Assembly (NCBI GenBank): GCA_039980135.1
Contig: JBDXCV010000009.1
Location: forward strand, 505,854 to 569,853
Source of the DNA: Alphaproteobacteria bacterium
GTDB lineage: Bacteria; Pseudomonadota; Alphaproteobacteria; UBA6615
Length of the DNA: 64,000 bases
Direction of reading: 5' to 3'
The notes below the pieces were generated by a model. The model did no database searches. It was given only the letters and a program-made list of their open reading frames with translations, and was not told the DNA's origin. A program made the position numbers and the translations under genes. Shown here one piece after another: positions 27,217 to 37,556 of this stretch. Each line of letters begins with the position of its first letter. Position 1 is the stretch's first letter.

Positions 27217-28266
27217 ATGGCAGACCAACTCGACCCCAACGCCGTTGCCGAACGATTGCGGCAGTCCGGGCATGCCCCCGGGGTAAGCACTGGCGATCTG
27301 TCGGTCCTGTCCACAAAGGGCGTCTCACATGATCACTGGCGGGTGACCGGCACGGGACAGGTGCTGCGCATCCCGCGCATGAACCAATGGGGCCTGCGCG
27401 CGGAAGACGCGCTCGCCTATCAGGCCGCCGCGTTCGATCGCGCCGCCGCCAGCGGCCACACACCGCATTGCATTGCCGTGATCGCGCCCGACACACCGCC
27501 TGACGCCGCGCTGCCGCGCGGCGCTTTGCTGGTCGACGAAATCGCCGGGCGGGTGCCCCACCTGCCACACGATCTGCCCGCCATCGCGGAGGCGTTGGCG
27601 GCGATCCACAGCCTGCCCGTTCCCCCCGACGGCGCACGCGAACCGCTCGAGATACACCGCAATCCCGTCTCGTCGACCCTGCAGAAGATCGAGGAACAGG
27701 CGGCGTTCCTTGGCGCGGCAGATCTCCCGGCCGAGGCCGAGGCGGGCATTCGCCAGGAACTCGAATGGGTCCGGGACTTCGCCGGCCGGGGCGAGCCGGA
27801 CTTCGCTCCCTGCCTGGTCTGTACCGACGCGCATCCGGGCAATTTCCTGATCGATGATGGTGGCAAGGCCTGGTTTGTCGATCTGGAAAAAGCGCTGTAC
27901 GGCGCCGTCCCGATCGACCTTGCGCATGTCACCCTGATGACCTCGACGGGCTGGGACCCGGACATCCACGGCGATCTCTCGACCGGCGACGTCGCGGCGT
28001 TCTACACGCATTATCTCGACCTGGTCGGCCCCGAACGCGCCGCCGAACTCCGGCCCTGGCTCCTGTCCCTGCGACGAATGACATGGCTGCGCACCATTAC
28101 CTGGTTCGTGCGCTGGAAGGCCGAATGGTCCGACACGGGCCACGCGGCCATGCGCGACGCGCGGATGGCCGCGCATATCAAGGCCCATGTCGAGCGCTGT
28201 TTCGATCCGGAAATCGTCGCGGCAACACGCCAGGACTGGCTTGCGACAGACACACTAACCGACTGA
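27217..28266 (+). CDS. phosphotransferase (APH/ChoK-like kinase fold)
   Basis: 349 residues. The kinase-like motifs are D-A-H-P-G-N-F-L-I-D (catalytic Asp and metal-binding Asn, about residue 208) and W-F-V-D-L-E-K-A (DFG-equivalent aspartate, about 222). The N-terminal lobe is divergent. It belongs to the aminoglycoside-phosphotransferase superfamily, whose members phosphorylate small molecules. No evidence favours antibiotic resistance; a housekeeping sugar, choline or tRNA-related substrate is as likely. It ends 44 bp before the SOS-like box. Confidence 0.85.
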   Translation: MADQLDPNAVAERLRQSGHAPGVSTGDLSVLSTKGVSHDHWRVTGTGQVLRIPRMNQWGLRAEDALAYQAAAFDRAAASGHTPHCIAVIAPDTPPDAALPRGALLVDEIAGRVPHLPHDLPAIAEALAAIHSLPVPPDGAREPLEIHRNPVSSTLQKIEEQAAFLGAADLPAEAEAGIRQELEWVRDFAGRGEPDFAPCLVCTDAHPGNFLIDDGGKAWFVDLEKALYGAVPIDLAHVTLMTSTGWDPDIHGDLSTGDVAAFYTHYLDLVGPERAAELRPWLLSLRRMTWLRTITWFVRWKAEWSDTGHAAMRDARMAAHIKAHVERCFDPEIVAATRQDWLATDTLTD

Positions 28267-28309
28267 TAATTATAATGTTTCAAGGATTATTAAGTGCAGC
28301 CTGCTGATT

Positions 28310-28324
28310 GTTCTTGTTTTGTTC
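28310..28324 (+). promoter_or_regulatory. LexA-type SOS box GTTC-N7-GTTC
   Basis: GTTC at 28310-28313 and GTTC at 28321-28324 are separated by exactly seven bases. This is the consensus direct-repeat operator of alphaproteobacterial LexA (established knowledge). It lies 24 bp before the radical SAM start codon in an AT-rich gap, where a bound repressor would overlap the promoter. Confidence 0.7.
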
Positions 28325-28347
28325 TTTTTGCGGCTTATCATTACCCC

Positions 28348-29538
28348 ATGAACAAGATCATCGATCGACAACTCACCCCCGATGCGGGGCAGCAGGGCGG
28401 AATCCATAACGCGTCGCCGGACCGAATTCCCGATCGTCACCACCCCGGACGCGGCGCCATTTCAAATCGCGCCGGCCGCTTCGAGCGACTGCGGGGCGAT
28501 GCGACCGACGACGGCTGGCGCACCGGATGCGACGATTACGACGATCCTCCGCGGCTCGAAACAAGTGTCACATTCGACCGGACGAAAACGATCATCGCGC
28601 GGAATGATTCGCCCGACCTGCCGTTCGATCGCTCGATCAATGCCTATCGCGGCTGCGAACATGGCTGTGTCTATTGCTTCGCGCGGCCGACCCATGCGTG
28701 GCTCGGTCTGTCGCCAGGCTTGGATTTCGAGACGCGTTTGTTTGCCAAGCCCAACGCCGCGGAACTGCTGACCCAAGAGCTTTCGAAACCCGGCTACAAG
28801 CCACGCACGATCGCCATGGGCACCAACACCGATCCCTATCAGCCCGTCGAACGACGGCTGAAAATCACCCGTTCGGTGCTCGAAGTCCTCGCCGCCCATG
28901 ATCACCCGGTCTCCATCGTAACCAAGAGCGCGCTGGTCACGCGCGACCTCGACATCCTCGGCCCGATGGCGGCCAAGGGCATCGCCACCGTCGGCGTTTC
29001 GGTCACCACGCTGGATTCCGAGCTGGCCCAGAACATGGAGCCGCGCGCCGCGCGCCCCGAGCGCCGGCTGGAGACGATCCGGATGCTCGCGGCCGCGGGC
29101 CTTCCGGTCACCGTCATGGCCGCGCCGATGATCCCGGCGCTGAACGATCACGAACTCGAGGCCATCCTCATTCGCGCCCGCCAGGCCGGCGCCACCCATG
29201 CCAGCTACATTCTCCTGCGCCTGCCGCTCGAACTGAAGGATCTGTTCGAGGAATGGCTGGCCACGCATTATCCCGACCGTAAGCGTCGCGTGCTGGGCCG
29301 CCTGCGCGAAATGCGCGGCGGCGCGCTCTACAAGAGCGGCTTCGGGGAGCGCATGCGCGGGACCGGCGAGGTGGCGAATCTGCTGCGCGAACGATTCAAG
29401 ATCGCGGTGCGTCAGCAGGGCTACTCGACCGAGCCGACCCTGCTCGACGCCGGGCACTTCCGAAGCGAAATGCCGGACTCGTCCCGCAGCAGCAAATGCA
29501 GCGGCCAGTTGAATCTGTTCGCGGAGAACGCGGACTGA
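28348..29538 (+). CDS. radical SAM protein, PA0069/SplB-related family
   Basis: 396 residues. The [4Fe-4S]-SAM motif is C103-x3-C107-x2-C110 in G-C-E-H-G-C-V-Y-C-F-A-R-P-T-H, followed by a TIM-barrel with T-I-A-M-G-T-N-T-D-P-Y-Q. This places it in the PA0069/Rv2578c group, distantly related to spore photoproduct lyase. Its chemistry is unknown; DNA-lesion repair is suggested by family and by the LexA-like box upstream. The first ~70 residues are poorly conserved and basic. Start chosen at ATG 28348. Confidence 0.93.
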   Translation: MNKIIDRQLTPDAGQQGGIHNASPDRIPDRHHPGRGAISNRAGRFERLRGDATDDGWRTGCDDYDDPPRLETSVTFDRTKTIIARNDSPDLPFDRSINAYRGCEHGCVYCFARPTHAWLGLSPGLDFETRLFAKPNAAELLTQELSKPGYKPRTIAMGTNTDPYQPVERRLKITRSVLEVLAAHDHPVSIVTKSALVTRDLDILGPMAAKGIATVGVSVTTLDSELAQNMEPRAARPERRLETIRMLAAAGLPVTVMAAPMIPALNDHELEAILIRARQAGATHASYILLRLPLELKDLFEEWLATHYPDRKRRVLGRLREMRGGALYKSGFGERMRGTGEVANLLRERFKIAVRQQGYSTEPTLLDAGHFRSEMPDSSRSSKCSGQLNLFAENAD

Positions 29539-29582
29539 ATTCACCCGCCGCCGGCCGGGCGTTGTGCTAGCGTGCGGCCAAG

Positions 29583-30899
29583 ATGCTGACGAACCATGAA
29601 TTGCTTCCGCTTACCGTCGTTGCCCTCGTCGCCCTGCTGTGCGGCATTTTCTTCACGCGCCTGAAACAACCCGCCGTCGTCGGCTACATCATCGCCGGTT
29701 TCGTCCTCGGCCCGTCGGGTCTCGGCCTGGTCGAGAACGAGGAAAGCATCGGCCTCCTCGCCGAACTCGGGATGCTTCTGCTCCTGTTCGTGATCGGCAT
29801 GGAACTGAGCCTGCGTGCGTTCCGCCAGATCTGGAAGATCGCGGTCACGACGGTGGTGCTGCAGACCGCCGGGGCAACCGCCCTGATCTGGCTCATCGGA
29901 CAATGGCAGGGCTGGCCGACGGCCGCGATCGCGCTGCTGGCCTTCGTGCTGGCGCTGTCGAGCACGGCCGTCGCGGTCAAGATGCTCGAGGATATCGACG
30001 AGCTGCGCACCCGGACCGGCCAGATCACCGTCGGCATCCTGATCGCGCAGGACCTCGCCGTCGTCCCGATGATCCTGCTGCTCGACGTCATCGCCGACGG
30101 CGCCCTGAATGTCTTCGCCATCGGCCGGATCGTCCTGTCGGTGGGCTTCCTGCTTGCGTTGATCATCTTCCTGAGCCGTCGCCAGCGCCTGAACATACCG
30201 TTCCTGAGCCGGACCGAGGGGCACAAGGACCTCACCCCCCTGCTCGGGCTGGTCTGCTGTTTCGGCGCGGCAACCGTCTCCGGCCTGCTCGGCCTGTCGC
30301 CGGCCTATGGCGCGTTCCTGGCCGGGCTCACGATTGGCAACAGCAACCTGCGCGTCGGCATGCTGGACATGGTGATGCCGATCCAGAGCGTGTTGATGAT
30401 GGTGTTCTTCCTGTCGGTCGGCCTGCTGATCGACGTGGGGCTGATCTGGAATAATCTCGGCGTCATCATCCTGATGTTGCTCATCGTCACGGTCGGCAAG
30501 ACCGCCATCAACCTGGCGATTTTTGCCGCGTTGCGCCAACCCTGGGCGCAGGCGCTGCTCACCGCGCTGATCCTCGCCCAGGTCGGCGAGTTCTCCTTCC
30601 TGCTCGGCAATGTGGGACTGCAGCGGGGGATCATCACGAGCGACGAGTTCCGGATCATCCTCTCGGTCACCGCCCTGTCGCTGGTGATCTCGCCGCTCTA
30701 CATGAACGCGATCCGCCGGCTGCACGTCGCCGCGCGTTACCAGCGCGCCTCGGTCCGCTACGTGTTTCGCGTCGCGTTCGGGCGCGAGGCCGACTGGACC
30801 AAGGCTGCGGTGCAGAAGGTTTCCAATCTGCGCATCTCGGTCCCCGATGGGGTCAAACGGCTCGGGCGACGAAAACCCCGCACCGGTGATTCGGACTGA
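29583..30899 (+). CDS. cation:proton antiporter, CPA2 (KefB/KefC-like) family
   Basis: 438 residues with about 12-13 membrane helices and no TrkA-N domain. The CPA2 transporter pattern is visible: V-G-Y-I-I-A-G-F-V-L-G-P-S-G-L, then L-L-L-F-V-I-G-M-E-L-S, then S-S-T-A-V-A-V-K-M-L and a L-I-A-Q-D-L-A-V-V-P aspartate region. It exchanges K+ or Na+ for H+. The C-terminus is a short basic tail of about 40 residues. It is 44 bp after the radical SAM gene and nine bases before rnhB. Confidence 0.9.
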   Translation: MLTNHELLPLTVVALVALLCGIFFTRLKQPAVVGYIIAGFVLGPSGLGLVENEESIGLLAELGMLLLLFVIGMELSLRAFRQIWKIAVTTVVLQTAGATALIWLIGQWQGWPTAAIALLAFVLALSSTAVAVKMLEDIDELRTRTGQITVGILIAQDLAVVPMILLLDVIADGALNVFAIGRIVLSVGFLLALIIFLSRRQRLNIPFLSRTEGHKDLTPLLGLVCCFGAATVSGLLGLSPAYGAFLAGLTIGNSNLRVGMLDMVMPIQSVLMMVFFLSVGLLIDVGLIWNNLGVIILMLLIVTVGKTAINLAIFAALRQPWAQALLTALILAQVGEFSFLLGNVGLQRGIITSDEFRIILSVTALSLVISPLYMNAIRRLHVAARYQRASVRYVFRVAFGREADWTKAAVQKVSNLRISVPDGVKRLGRRKPRTGDSD

Positions 30900-30908
30900 C
30901 CGCCGCGC

Positions 30909-31532
30909 ATGCTGGATGCCGGCACCCACGAACCGATCGCCGGGGTCGATGAGGCAGGCCGCGGCCCCTGGGCCGGGCCGGTCGTGGTCGCCGCGGCAAT
31001 CCTGAACCCCGAGAGCAGCGCGGCCCTGCAACGTGCCGGGGTCAATGATTCAAAGGCGCTGAGCAAGGCGGCCCGCGAACGCTGCTTTGCCGCCATCCGT
31101 GAAGAGGAAGAGCGGGGAACCCTGTGGCTGTCGATCGCGCGCGCGGAAGTCCCCGAGATCGACGCGCATAATATTCTGCGCGCCACGTTGCGGGCGATGA
31201 CCCGGGCCGTGACCGCGCTACCGGTCACCCCGGTGCGCGCCCTGATCGACGGCAACCAGATGCCCGAACTCCCCTGCCCCGGCGAGACGGTGGTGCGGGG
31301 CGATTCCCGGGTCCTGGCGATCGCGGCGGCATCAATCGCGGCGAAGGTCACACGCGACCGGTTGATGGCGGCCCTGGCGCGCGACCATCCCGGCTATGGC
31401 TGGGAGCGCAATGCCGGCTATGGCACAGCAGAGCATCGCGGCGCACTCGAATCCCTCGGCGTCACGATCCATCACCGGCGCAGCTTCGCACCCATACGCG
31501 AATTGCTCGAACGCACCCCAACATCTCGTTAA
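30909..31532 (+). CDS. rnhB: ribonuclease HII
   Basis: 207 residues. Catalytic D14 and E15 lie in A-G-V-D-E-A-G-R-G, followed by W-A-G-P-V-V-V-A-A. The third acidic residue is in L-I-D-G-N-Q-M-P and A-I-A-A-A-S-I-A-A-K-V-T-R-D completes the signature. It removes single ribonucleotides and RNA primers from DNA. Its TAA is at 31530-31532 and forms part of a TTAACC motif. It sits beside ccrM, as in many alphaproteobacteria. Confidence 0.97.
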   Translation: MLDAGTHEPIAGVDEAGRGPWAGPVVVAAAILNPESSAALQRAGVNDSKALSKAARERCFAAIREEEERGTLWLSIARAEVPEIDAHNILRATLRAMTRAVTALPVTPVRALIDGNQMPELPCPGETVVRGDSRVLAIAAASIAAKVTRDRLMAALARDHPGYGWERNAGYGTAEHRGALESLGVTIHHRRSFAPIRELLERTPTSR

Positions 31533-31538
31533 CCAGCT

Positions 31539-32721
<1,183 letters not shown>

Positions 32722-32746
32722 CGCCTTCTGTCAAGGTTTCCAAAGA

Positions 32747-32775
32747 AAATGGCCGACCACCGGGGCCGGCCATTT
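32747..32775. terminator. bidirectional terminator between ccrM and dctP
   Basis: A 9-bp perfect stem AAATGGCCG / CGGCCATTT (32747-32755 and 32767-32775) with an 11-base loop. The A-rich left side and T-rich right side let it act for both converging genes. It sits 25 bp after ccrM and 24 bp before the dctP stop. Confidence 0.8.
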
Positions 32776-32798
32776 CCATAATGATTATCGTCGAGCCG

Positions 32799-33869
32799 CT
32801 ATTTGATCTCGTAGCGAACCGGCCATTTGTGGCCCAGATCCTCATGAATCTCGACCGCCATACGCACGACCTTGGATCCCGGAAGCCCCTTTGAATCGGC
32901 CTCCTTTGCCCGCTCGTTCGGGAAATCCGCTAGCGCTTTTGCCCAAGCCAGACGCGCTTCATCGTCTACCTTGCGGATGGTGGCACCGTTCTGAACCATG
33001 CGACCCAGATTCGTGGCTTCGAGCTCGTCGAGCCACCGACCGGTAAAATCCTCGGTCTCGCGCGCCGCTTCCGACATCGCATTCTGGACATCCGCCGGCA
33101 GGTCATCCCAAGTGTCGTTGTTGATGGTCAAGCCGTGGAACGTCTTCGCTCCGAAGCCGACGATCGTATAAAATGGTGCCGGCTCGAACAGCTTGTGGCT
33201 CCAACCGACGGACGGGAACAGAATCACGCCGTCATAGACGCCAGTCTGCAGCGACGGATAGACGTCCGGCAGCGTCGTGCCGACTGGAATCGCACCGAGG
33301 CTTTCGACCCAAGGCAGGTTGGGACCCGCACCCGAAAGCTTGCGCCCCTTGAGCTCGGACACGTTGTTCCACGCGAAGTTGGTGTACAGGCCATAATTGT
33401 CAAAGCCGAACAACGCGAGGACCTTCTGGTTGTGGTTTTCCTCGAAAACACCGCTCATTTGCGGCACGTCGTCGTAGATTTTCCGCGCAACCTGGGTGCC
33501 TAGCGTCGCGGTCTGCGAATCGAAAGGCATCCAGAGCGGGTAGACGTTGAGGAACAGGTTCGACGGCTCGAAGCAGAAACAGTAGCCCCCGATATCGACG
33601 ATGCCGTCCTGAACGCCTTCGAGCGTCTCGGCAACCTTCACGATCGACCCACCATAGGCTTCGTTGAAATTCGCCGAGTGGCCCAGCTTTTCCAGCTTCG
33701 CCTTGACGCGTGGGACGAACTGCTCGGACATCATCACCACGTAACCGGTCTGCGGTGCGTGGCCCGATGCCATACGGAAGTTGAACGTGTCTGCGTGGCT
33801 CGTACCTGCTGCCGCGGCAGCGAAGCCGACGGATGCGGCCGCAGCCAACATGATTTGTCGAATATTCAC
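32799..33869 (-). CDS. TRAP transporter substrate-binding protein
   Basis: 356 residues from a GTG at 33869 with AGGAGGG upstream. A signal peptide ends at T-S-H-A near residue 27. The DctP fold follows, with I-R-K-V-D-D-E-A-R near the C-terminus and E-L-K-G-R-K-L-S-G-A-G-P-N mid-protein, typical of periplasmic extracytoplasmic solute receptors. Ligand unknown, possibly a carboxylate or a lactam-like compound. It is divergent from the two permease genes, and the 281-bp gap carries both promoters. Confidence 0.95.
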   Translation of the reverse strand: MNIRQIMLAAAASVGFAAAAAGTSHADTFNFRMASGHAPQTGYVVMMSEQFVPRVKAKLEKLGHSANFNEAYGGSIVKVAETLEGVQDGIVDIGGYCFCFEPSNLFLNVYPLWMPFDSQTATLGTQVARKIYDDVPQMSGVFEENHNQKVLALFGFDNYGLYTNFAWNNVSELKGRKLSGAGPNLPWVESLGAIPVGTTLPDVYPSLQTGVYDGVILFPSVGWSHKLFEPAPFYTIVGFGAKTFHGLTINNDTWDDLPADVQNAMSEAARETEDFTGRWLDELEATNLGRMVQNGATIRKVDDEARLAWAKALADFPNERAKEADSKGLPGSKVVRMAVEIHEDLGHKWPVRYEIK

Positions 33870-34150
33870 TGTGGTTCCCTCCTAGTTGATAGGTCCATTA
33901 TAACAGGCGTTTATCATTATTATTTCAGGTTATAGACGCACGTTATTAGGTGTTTCACCCTGGCATACTCAATCATCACGCACTTGATCGTAGCGTACTC
34001 ACGTTTTAGTGGCGTGACAACCGAACGGCGCATTCATATACTTCGCGTGCCGTTCCGACGATTTTTCAATGAAGGGTTTTGGAAAAACCCGCATGTTCCG
34101 ACGGCCGGTCAACGGTCGCGCAATCGGGTCTCCCACGGGGGGGAAGTGCC

Positions 34151-34690
34151 GTGAATCACATCGACCTTCCGGTTATCGGTTTCATCGACACCTGGTCCGA
34201 GCGCATCAGCAAATGGCTGATGGTCATTGCGGCGATGTGGGCCTTTCTTCTGGCCTTCTACATACTCCTGGATGTGATTGGGCGGTTCTTCGGGTTCCCG
34301 CTCAAGGGCACGCATGAGGTCGTCAAGAATTCGATCGTGATGATCGCGTTCATGCAATCAGCGTACTGCGTGCTGTCCCGCTCAATGCTGCGCGCGGACT
34401 TCCTGATGCACCTGTTCGGTGAAGGGTTCCAAAGGGTCCTCAATTTCATCGGCTATGTGCTGGGCGCCCTGTTCTTCCTGGCCCTGTTCATCGGAACATA
34501 CGATCCGGCGATCCATGCGTGGGTGAGCGGTGAGTTCGAGGGCGAGGGCGCGTTGCGTGTGCCGACATGGCCAGCCAGAATCGTGATCCTGTTGACCAGC
34601 GCGCTGCTGGTGGTGAACTACGGCATGCTCGCCGCAAAGGAAGTGCTGCTGAAGCCCGACCACAGCGACGACCCGCTCCCGGTCGAATAA
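34151..34690 (+). CDS. TRAP transporter small permease (DctQ-like)
   Basis: 179 residues from a GTG at 34151 preceded by GGGGGGAAG. Four membrane helices are predicted: the first begins at L-M-V-I-A-A-M-W-A-F, the others near residues 60-80, 95-118 and 138-160. The small subunit pairs with DctM. The gene precedes the large permease by 22 bp. The longer open frame to 34079 has no family similarity. Confidence 0.92.
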   Translation: MNHIDLPVIGFIDTWSERISKWLMVIAAMWAFLLAFYILLDVIGRFFGFPLKGTHEVVKNSIVMIAFMQSAYCVLSRSMLRADFLMHLFGEGFQRVLNFIGYVLGALFFLALFIGTYDPAIHAWVSGEFEGEGALRVPTWPARIVILLTSALLVVNYGMLAAKEVLLKPDHSDDPLPVE

Positions 34691-34712
34691 ATCCGGCGAA
34701 GGAATACGCACC

Positions 34713-36089
34713 ATGTTTTCTGCCGACATCGTCCTGATCGTCCTCGGACTGCTGCTGATCCTGGTTTTTTCGGGCATGCATGTCGCCATCGCGTTGGGCA
34801 TCACAAGCGCCGTGGGCGTATATCTGGTCACGGGCCGTCAAACTGTCGTTTTGGCACTGATCCAGAACACGTTTTACGACGCGATTCGGGACTACATCTT
34901 CGCTGTCATCCCCTTGTTCATGCTGATGGGTGAATTCATCGGCCGCTCGGGCGCGACGACCGATCTCTATATCGGCCTCCAGCGCACATTCCGCAGGATT
35001 CCTGGCCGGCTTGCGCTTGCGACCCTGTTCGGCAACGCCGTGTTCGCGTTCGTGACGGGAGTGAGTATCGCCTCCGCGACGACCTTCACGCGCATCGCAT
35101 ACCCGGAAATGTCCCGGTACGGCTACAGCAAGAGTTTCTCGCTGGGTACGATCGCCGGCAGCGGCTGCCTCGGAATGCTCATCCCGCCCAGTGTTCTTAT
35201 GATCGTGTGGGGCATCCTCACCGAACAATCCATCGGTAAACTCTTCCTCGCGGGTGTCCTGCCCGGCCTGATTCTGGTCTCGTTTTTCGCAACCTACATC
35301 ATCGGGACAGCGATCCTCTATCCGGCCATCGTCGGCGAAGGGCCGCGGCGCGCGGCGCGCGCGGCGGGCGCGGACGTCACGCCTGCCGCGTCGGCGATCC
35401 CGGACGACGGTCCCGAGGTCAGTGCCGCTTCGATGGCGGTCAGCGGCTTCGGCCTGGCCTTCCTGATCGTCGCGGTCCTCGGCGGCATATGGGCAGGCCT
35501 GTTCACACCGACCGAAGCCGCCGGCATCGGTGCTCTGATCGCCCTCGGCCTGGCGATCATCAAGGGCCAGCGCTGGCCAGATATCTATGAGGGAATTCTT
35601 GCGGTGGGCCGCACGGCGGCGCCGCTGCTGATCCTGCTGATCGCAGCACAACTCTACTCGCGTACCATGACAATGACCGGCGTGGTCACGGCCATTCAGG
35701 GTTTCTTCAATGAAGCTGGCCTTGATCCCTGGATGATCATCACCTTCATGATCATCGTTTGGTTCGTACTTGGGATGATCGTCGACTCGGTCTCCATCAT
35801 GCTGCTGACGGTACCGATTTTCGCGCCGATTGCCGGCGCCATGGGGATAGACCCGCTCGCATATGCCCTGATCGGCATCCTTGCGATCGAAGCAGGCATC
35901 CTGACGCCGCCGTTCGGGCTTCTTGTCTATACGGTCAAAGCCGCGATACCCGATAGATCGGACCCGGTCACCATGATGCAGATATTCAAGGGCTCTACGC
36001 CGTACTGGATGATGCTGCTGGTCCTGATCATCCTGCTCTACAACTTCCCACAGATCGTCACGATCCTGCCGGATGTTGTGTTCGGTTGA
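34713..36089 (+). CDS. TRAP transporter large permease (DctM-like)
   Basis: 458 residues, about 12 membrane helices. Conserved DctM features are L-F-M-L-M-G-E-F-I-G-R-S-G, G-S-G-C-L-G-M-L-I-P-P-S and E-A-G-I-L-T-P-P-F-G-L-L-V-Y-T-V-K. It uses the ion gradient to import the ligand delivered by the binding protein at 32799-33869. An Ala/Arg-rich cytosolic loop of about 40 residues (R-R-A-A-R-A-A-G-A) is longer than usual. It forms an operon with the small permease. Confidence 0.95.
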   Translation: MFSADIVLIVLGLLLILVFSGMHVAIALGITSAVGVYLVTGRQTVVLALIQNTFYDAIRDYIFAVIPLFMLMGEFIGRSGATTDLYIGLQRTFRRIPGRLALATLFGNAVFAFVTGVSIASATTFTRIAYPEMSRYGYSKSFSLGTIAGSGCLGMLIPPSVLMIVWGILTEQSIGKLFLAGVLPGLILVSFFATYIIGTAILYPAIVGEGPRRAARAAGADVTPAASAIPDDGPEVSAASMAVSGFGLAFLIVAVLGGIWAGLFTPTEAAGIGALIALGLAIIKGQRWPDIYEGILAVGRTAAPLLILLIAAQLYSRTMTMTGVVTAIQGFFNEAGLDPWMIITFMIIVWFVLGMIVDSVSIMLLTVPIFAPIAGAMGIDPLAYALIGILAIEAGILTPPFGLLVYTVKAAIPDRSDPVTMMQIFKGSTPYWMMLLVLIILLYNFPQIVTILPDVVFG

Positions 36090-36114
36090 CGCGCCTACAG
36101 ATACGCTGAACAAG

Positions 36115-36143
36115 AAGGGCTGCCGCGTTTTACGGCGGCCCTT
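36115..36143. terminator. bidirectional terminator after the TRAP permease
   Basis: An 11-bp stem AAGGGCTGCCG / CGGCGGCCCTT with one G-U wobble and a 7-base loop CGTTTTA (36115-36125 and 36133-36143). T-rich DNA follows on the right. The right arm reaches the stop codon of the convergent DUF1194 gene. Confidence 0.8.
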
Positions 36144-36901
36144 TATTTTCTCGTGTTACGTTCGGTTGCGCGCGCGACGGATATCGGTGGCGCGACACCC
36201 GAAATTTCGATAATCAGCTTTTTCCGTATCGCCTCCGGAAACGCACCCAGACCTCTCGCCGGCAATGCGAAGGCGCCGGGACCGCCGACAACATGCTCCA
36301 GATAATAACGGTCGAGACCCGGGTTCAACTCCCGCCCGTCCGCATCATAGAACAGGAGCGGTAATGCGTTGATCGTGACCCCGTCGGCCAGAGTGTCCGC
36401 GCGTGCAAAGCGAAGCGGCCGGCCGGCCTGATTGCGGCCATCGCCAGAAATGTCGATGACCCGACGCGAACCGTTGAACCCATTACCCTGGAAGAGGGTT
36501 GCGGCATAGTCGAGCGCGCCGCTGATCGACGTGCTGGCACCGCTGGTTCTCGGCGCGGACCGCAACGCATCGACGAACGCGTGCGCGCCGGTGGAATCCT
36601 CGATGATCGTCCAGTCCACGATAGTCCGTTGCGCGCCCGCCCATTCGACATAGACCACGGCGATTCTTCCGAGAAACCCGAAGCGGATAGCGTCGATTAC
36701 CGCTGCGTCGGTCAGCGCCGCGATGTAGCCGTCGCGCTGCAATGACGCTTCGTCGAGATCGATGCTCGCCGACACATCCGTCGCCAGAACCAGCTCCAGA
36801 TCGACAGGTACGTCCTGCGCGGACACCGGCGCCGACGCGATACCGGTGGCAAACGTCAGGACAGCCACCATGGATCCGCAGGATTTACGAAAGCCGGGCA
36901 T
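36143..36901 (-). CDS. DUF1194 vWA-like exported protein
   Basis: 252 residues. A signal peptide ends near V-S-A-Q at residues 26-29. A vWA-like domain follows with a MIDAS-type D-V-S-A-S at 42-46 in L-A-T-D-V-S-A-S-I-D. The DUF1194 family pattern includes V-V-Y-V-E-W-A-G and R-V-I-D-I-S-G-D-G near the middle. Role unknown; metal-dependent protein binding in the periplasm is likely by fold. A small secreted-protein gene lies 41 bp upstream on the same strand. Confidence 0.9.
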   Translation of the reverse strand: MPGFRKSCGSMVAVLTFATGIASAPVSAQDVPVDLELVLATDVSASIDLDEASLQRDGYIAALTDAAVIDAIRFGFLGRIAVVYVEWAGAQRTIVDWTIIEDSTGAHAFVDALRSAPRTSGASTSISGALDYAATLFQGNGFNGSRRVIDISGDGRNQAGRPLRFARADTLADGVTINALPLLFYDADGRELNPGLDRYYLEHVVGGPGAFALPARGLGAFPEAIRKKLIIEISGVAPPISVARATERNTRK

Positions 36902-36942
36902 GGGGACATACTATACCAGAGCAAGGGTGCGGCACCCCGTCT

Positions 36943-37485
36943 CTATCCGCCGACCGGCAGCGTGATGCCCGACGCCTCGCAAAATGTTTCGGGCCGGCCG
37001 GGCACGCCATACTCGACATCGATCACAAGCCGGTCATCCTCGATCCGGCCCGAGAGCCACTGGTAGGCCTGCGCGCCGGAATCGAGTTTTCGCAATGGCA
37101 ACCGCCCGCCGAAACTGCCGTCGTCCGCAATCGACCAGTCGAAATTCACGCCTTCGCCCGCCATGCCGCTGATTCGTCCATCCTGCAGGCGACCCAGGAA
37201 CAGGCCGTCGAAGGGAAACGTGCAGCCGCGCGCGCCAACCCATCCACTGAACGGACGCAACGGCCGCTCCGCCGGGGTCGAATCCTTGCCGGCCGACGCC
37301 GGATCGATCTGTCGTGTGGGCAAGGGCATGATCTTGCGTTGCTCACTCATGCCCTCGACCGGACCGGAGAGAATCGCCTGCGGCTGCTTTTCATCGGCTC
37401 GCGCCGCCATGGCCGAAAGGATGACAACCGTGACCAGGCCGGCGGCGGTCCATGGCTTGGCAAAGTTCGGTATCATGTCGCCCAT
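36943..37485 (-). CDS. hypothetical exported protein, 180 aa
   Basis: From ATG 37485, which has GGGGA seven bases upstream. A signal peptide (A-G-L-V-T-V-V-I-L-S-A-M-A) ends near A-R-A-D. The remaining ~145 residues are glycine-rich, with F-S-G-W-V-G-A-R-G-C and L-F-L-G-R-L-Q-D-G-R; the compact beta-strand look suggests a small barrel. I do not recognise a family. It is probably co-expressed with the DUF1194 gene. Confidence 0.7.
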   Translation of the reverse strand: MGDMIPNFAKPWTAAGLVTVVILSAMAARADEKQPQAILSGPVEGMSEQRKIMPLPTRQIDPASAGKDSTPAERPLRPFSGWVGARGCTFPFDGLFLGRLQDGRISGMAGEGVNFDWSIADDGSFGGRLPLRKLDSGAQAYQWLSGRIEDDRLVIDVEYGVPGRPETFCEASGITLPVGG

Positions 37486-37556
37486 TCGTGCATCCCCATC
37501 CTTTTGCCTGGCAATCCGCATTTCAACCGCATGGCGGCGCCTGCAAGGTCATAGTA

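Noticed and set aside
29541-31031. 496-codon minus-strand frame
   Set aside because: Antisense to the antiporter and rnhB; Arg/Asp/Gln-rich composition typical of shadow frames.
31529-31534. TTAACC as a CtrA-binding site
   Set aside because: Only a half-site; no TTAA seven bases on, and it overlaps the rnhB stop.
34488-36113. 541-codon minus-strand frame
   Set aside because: Antisense to the TRAP permeases; low-complexity charged composition and no recognisable motif.
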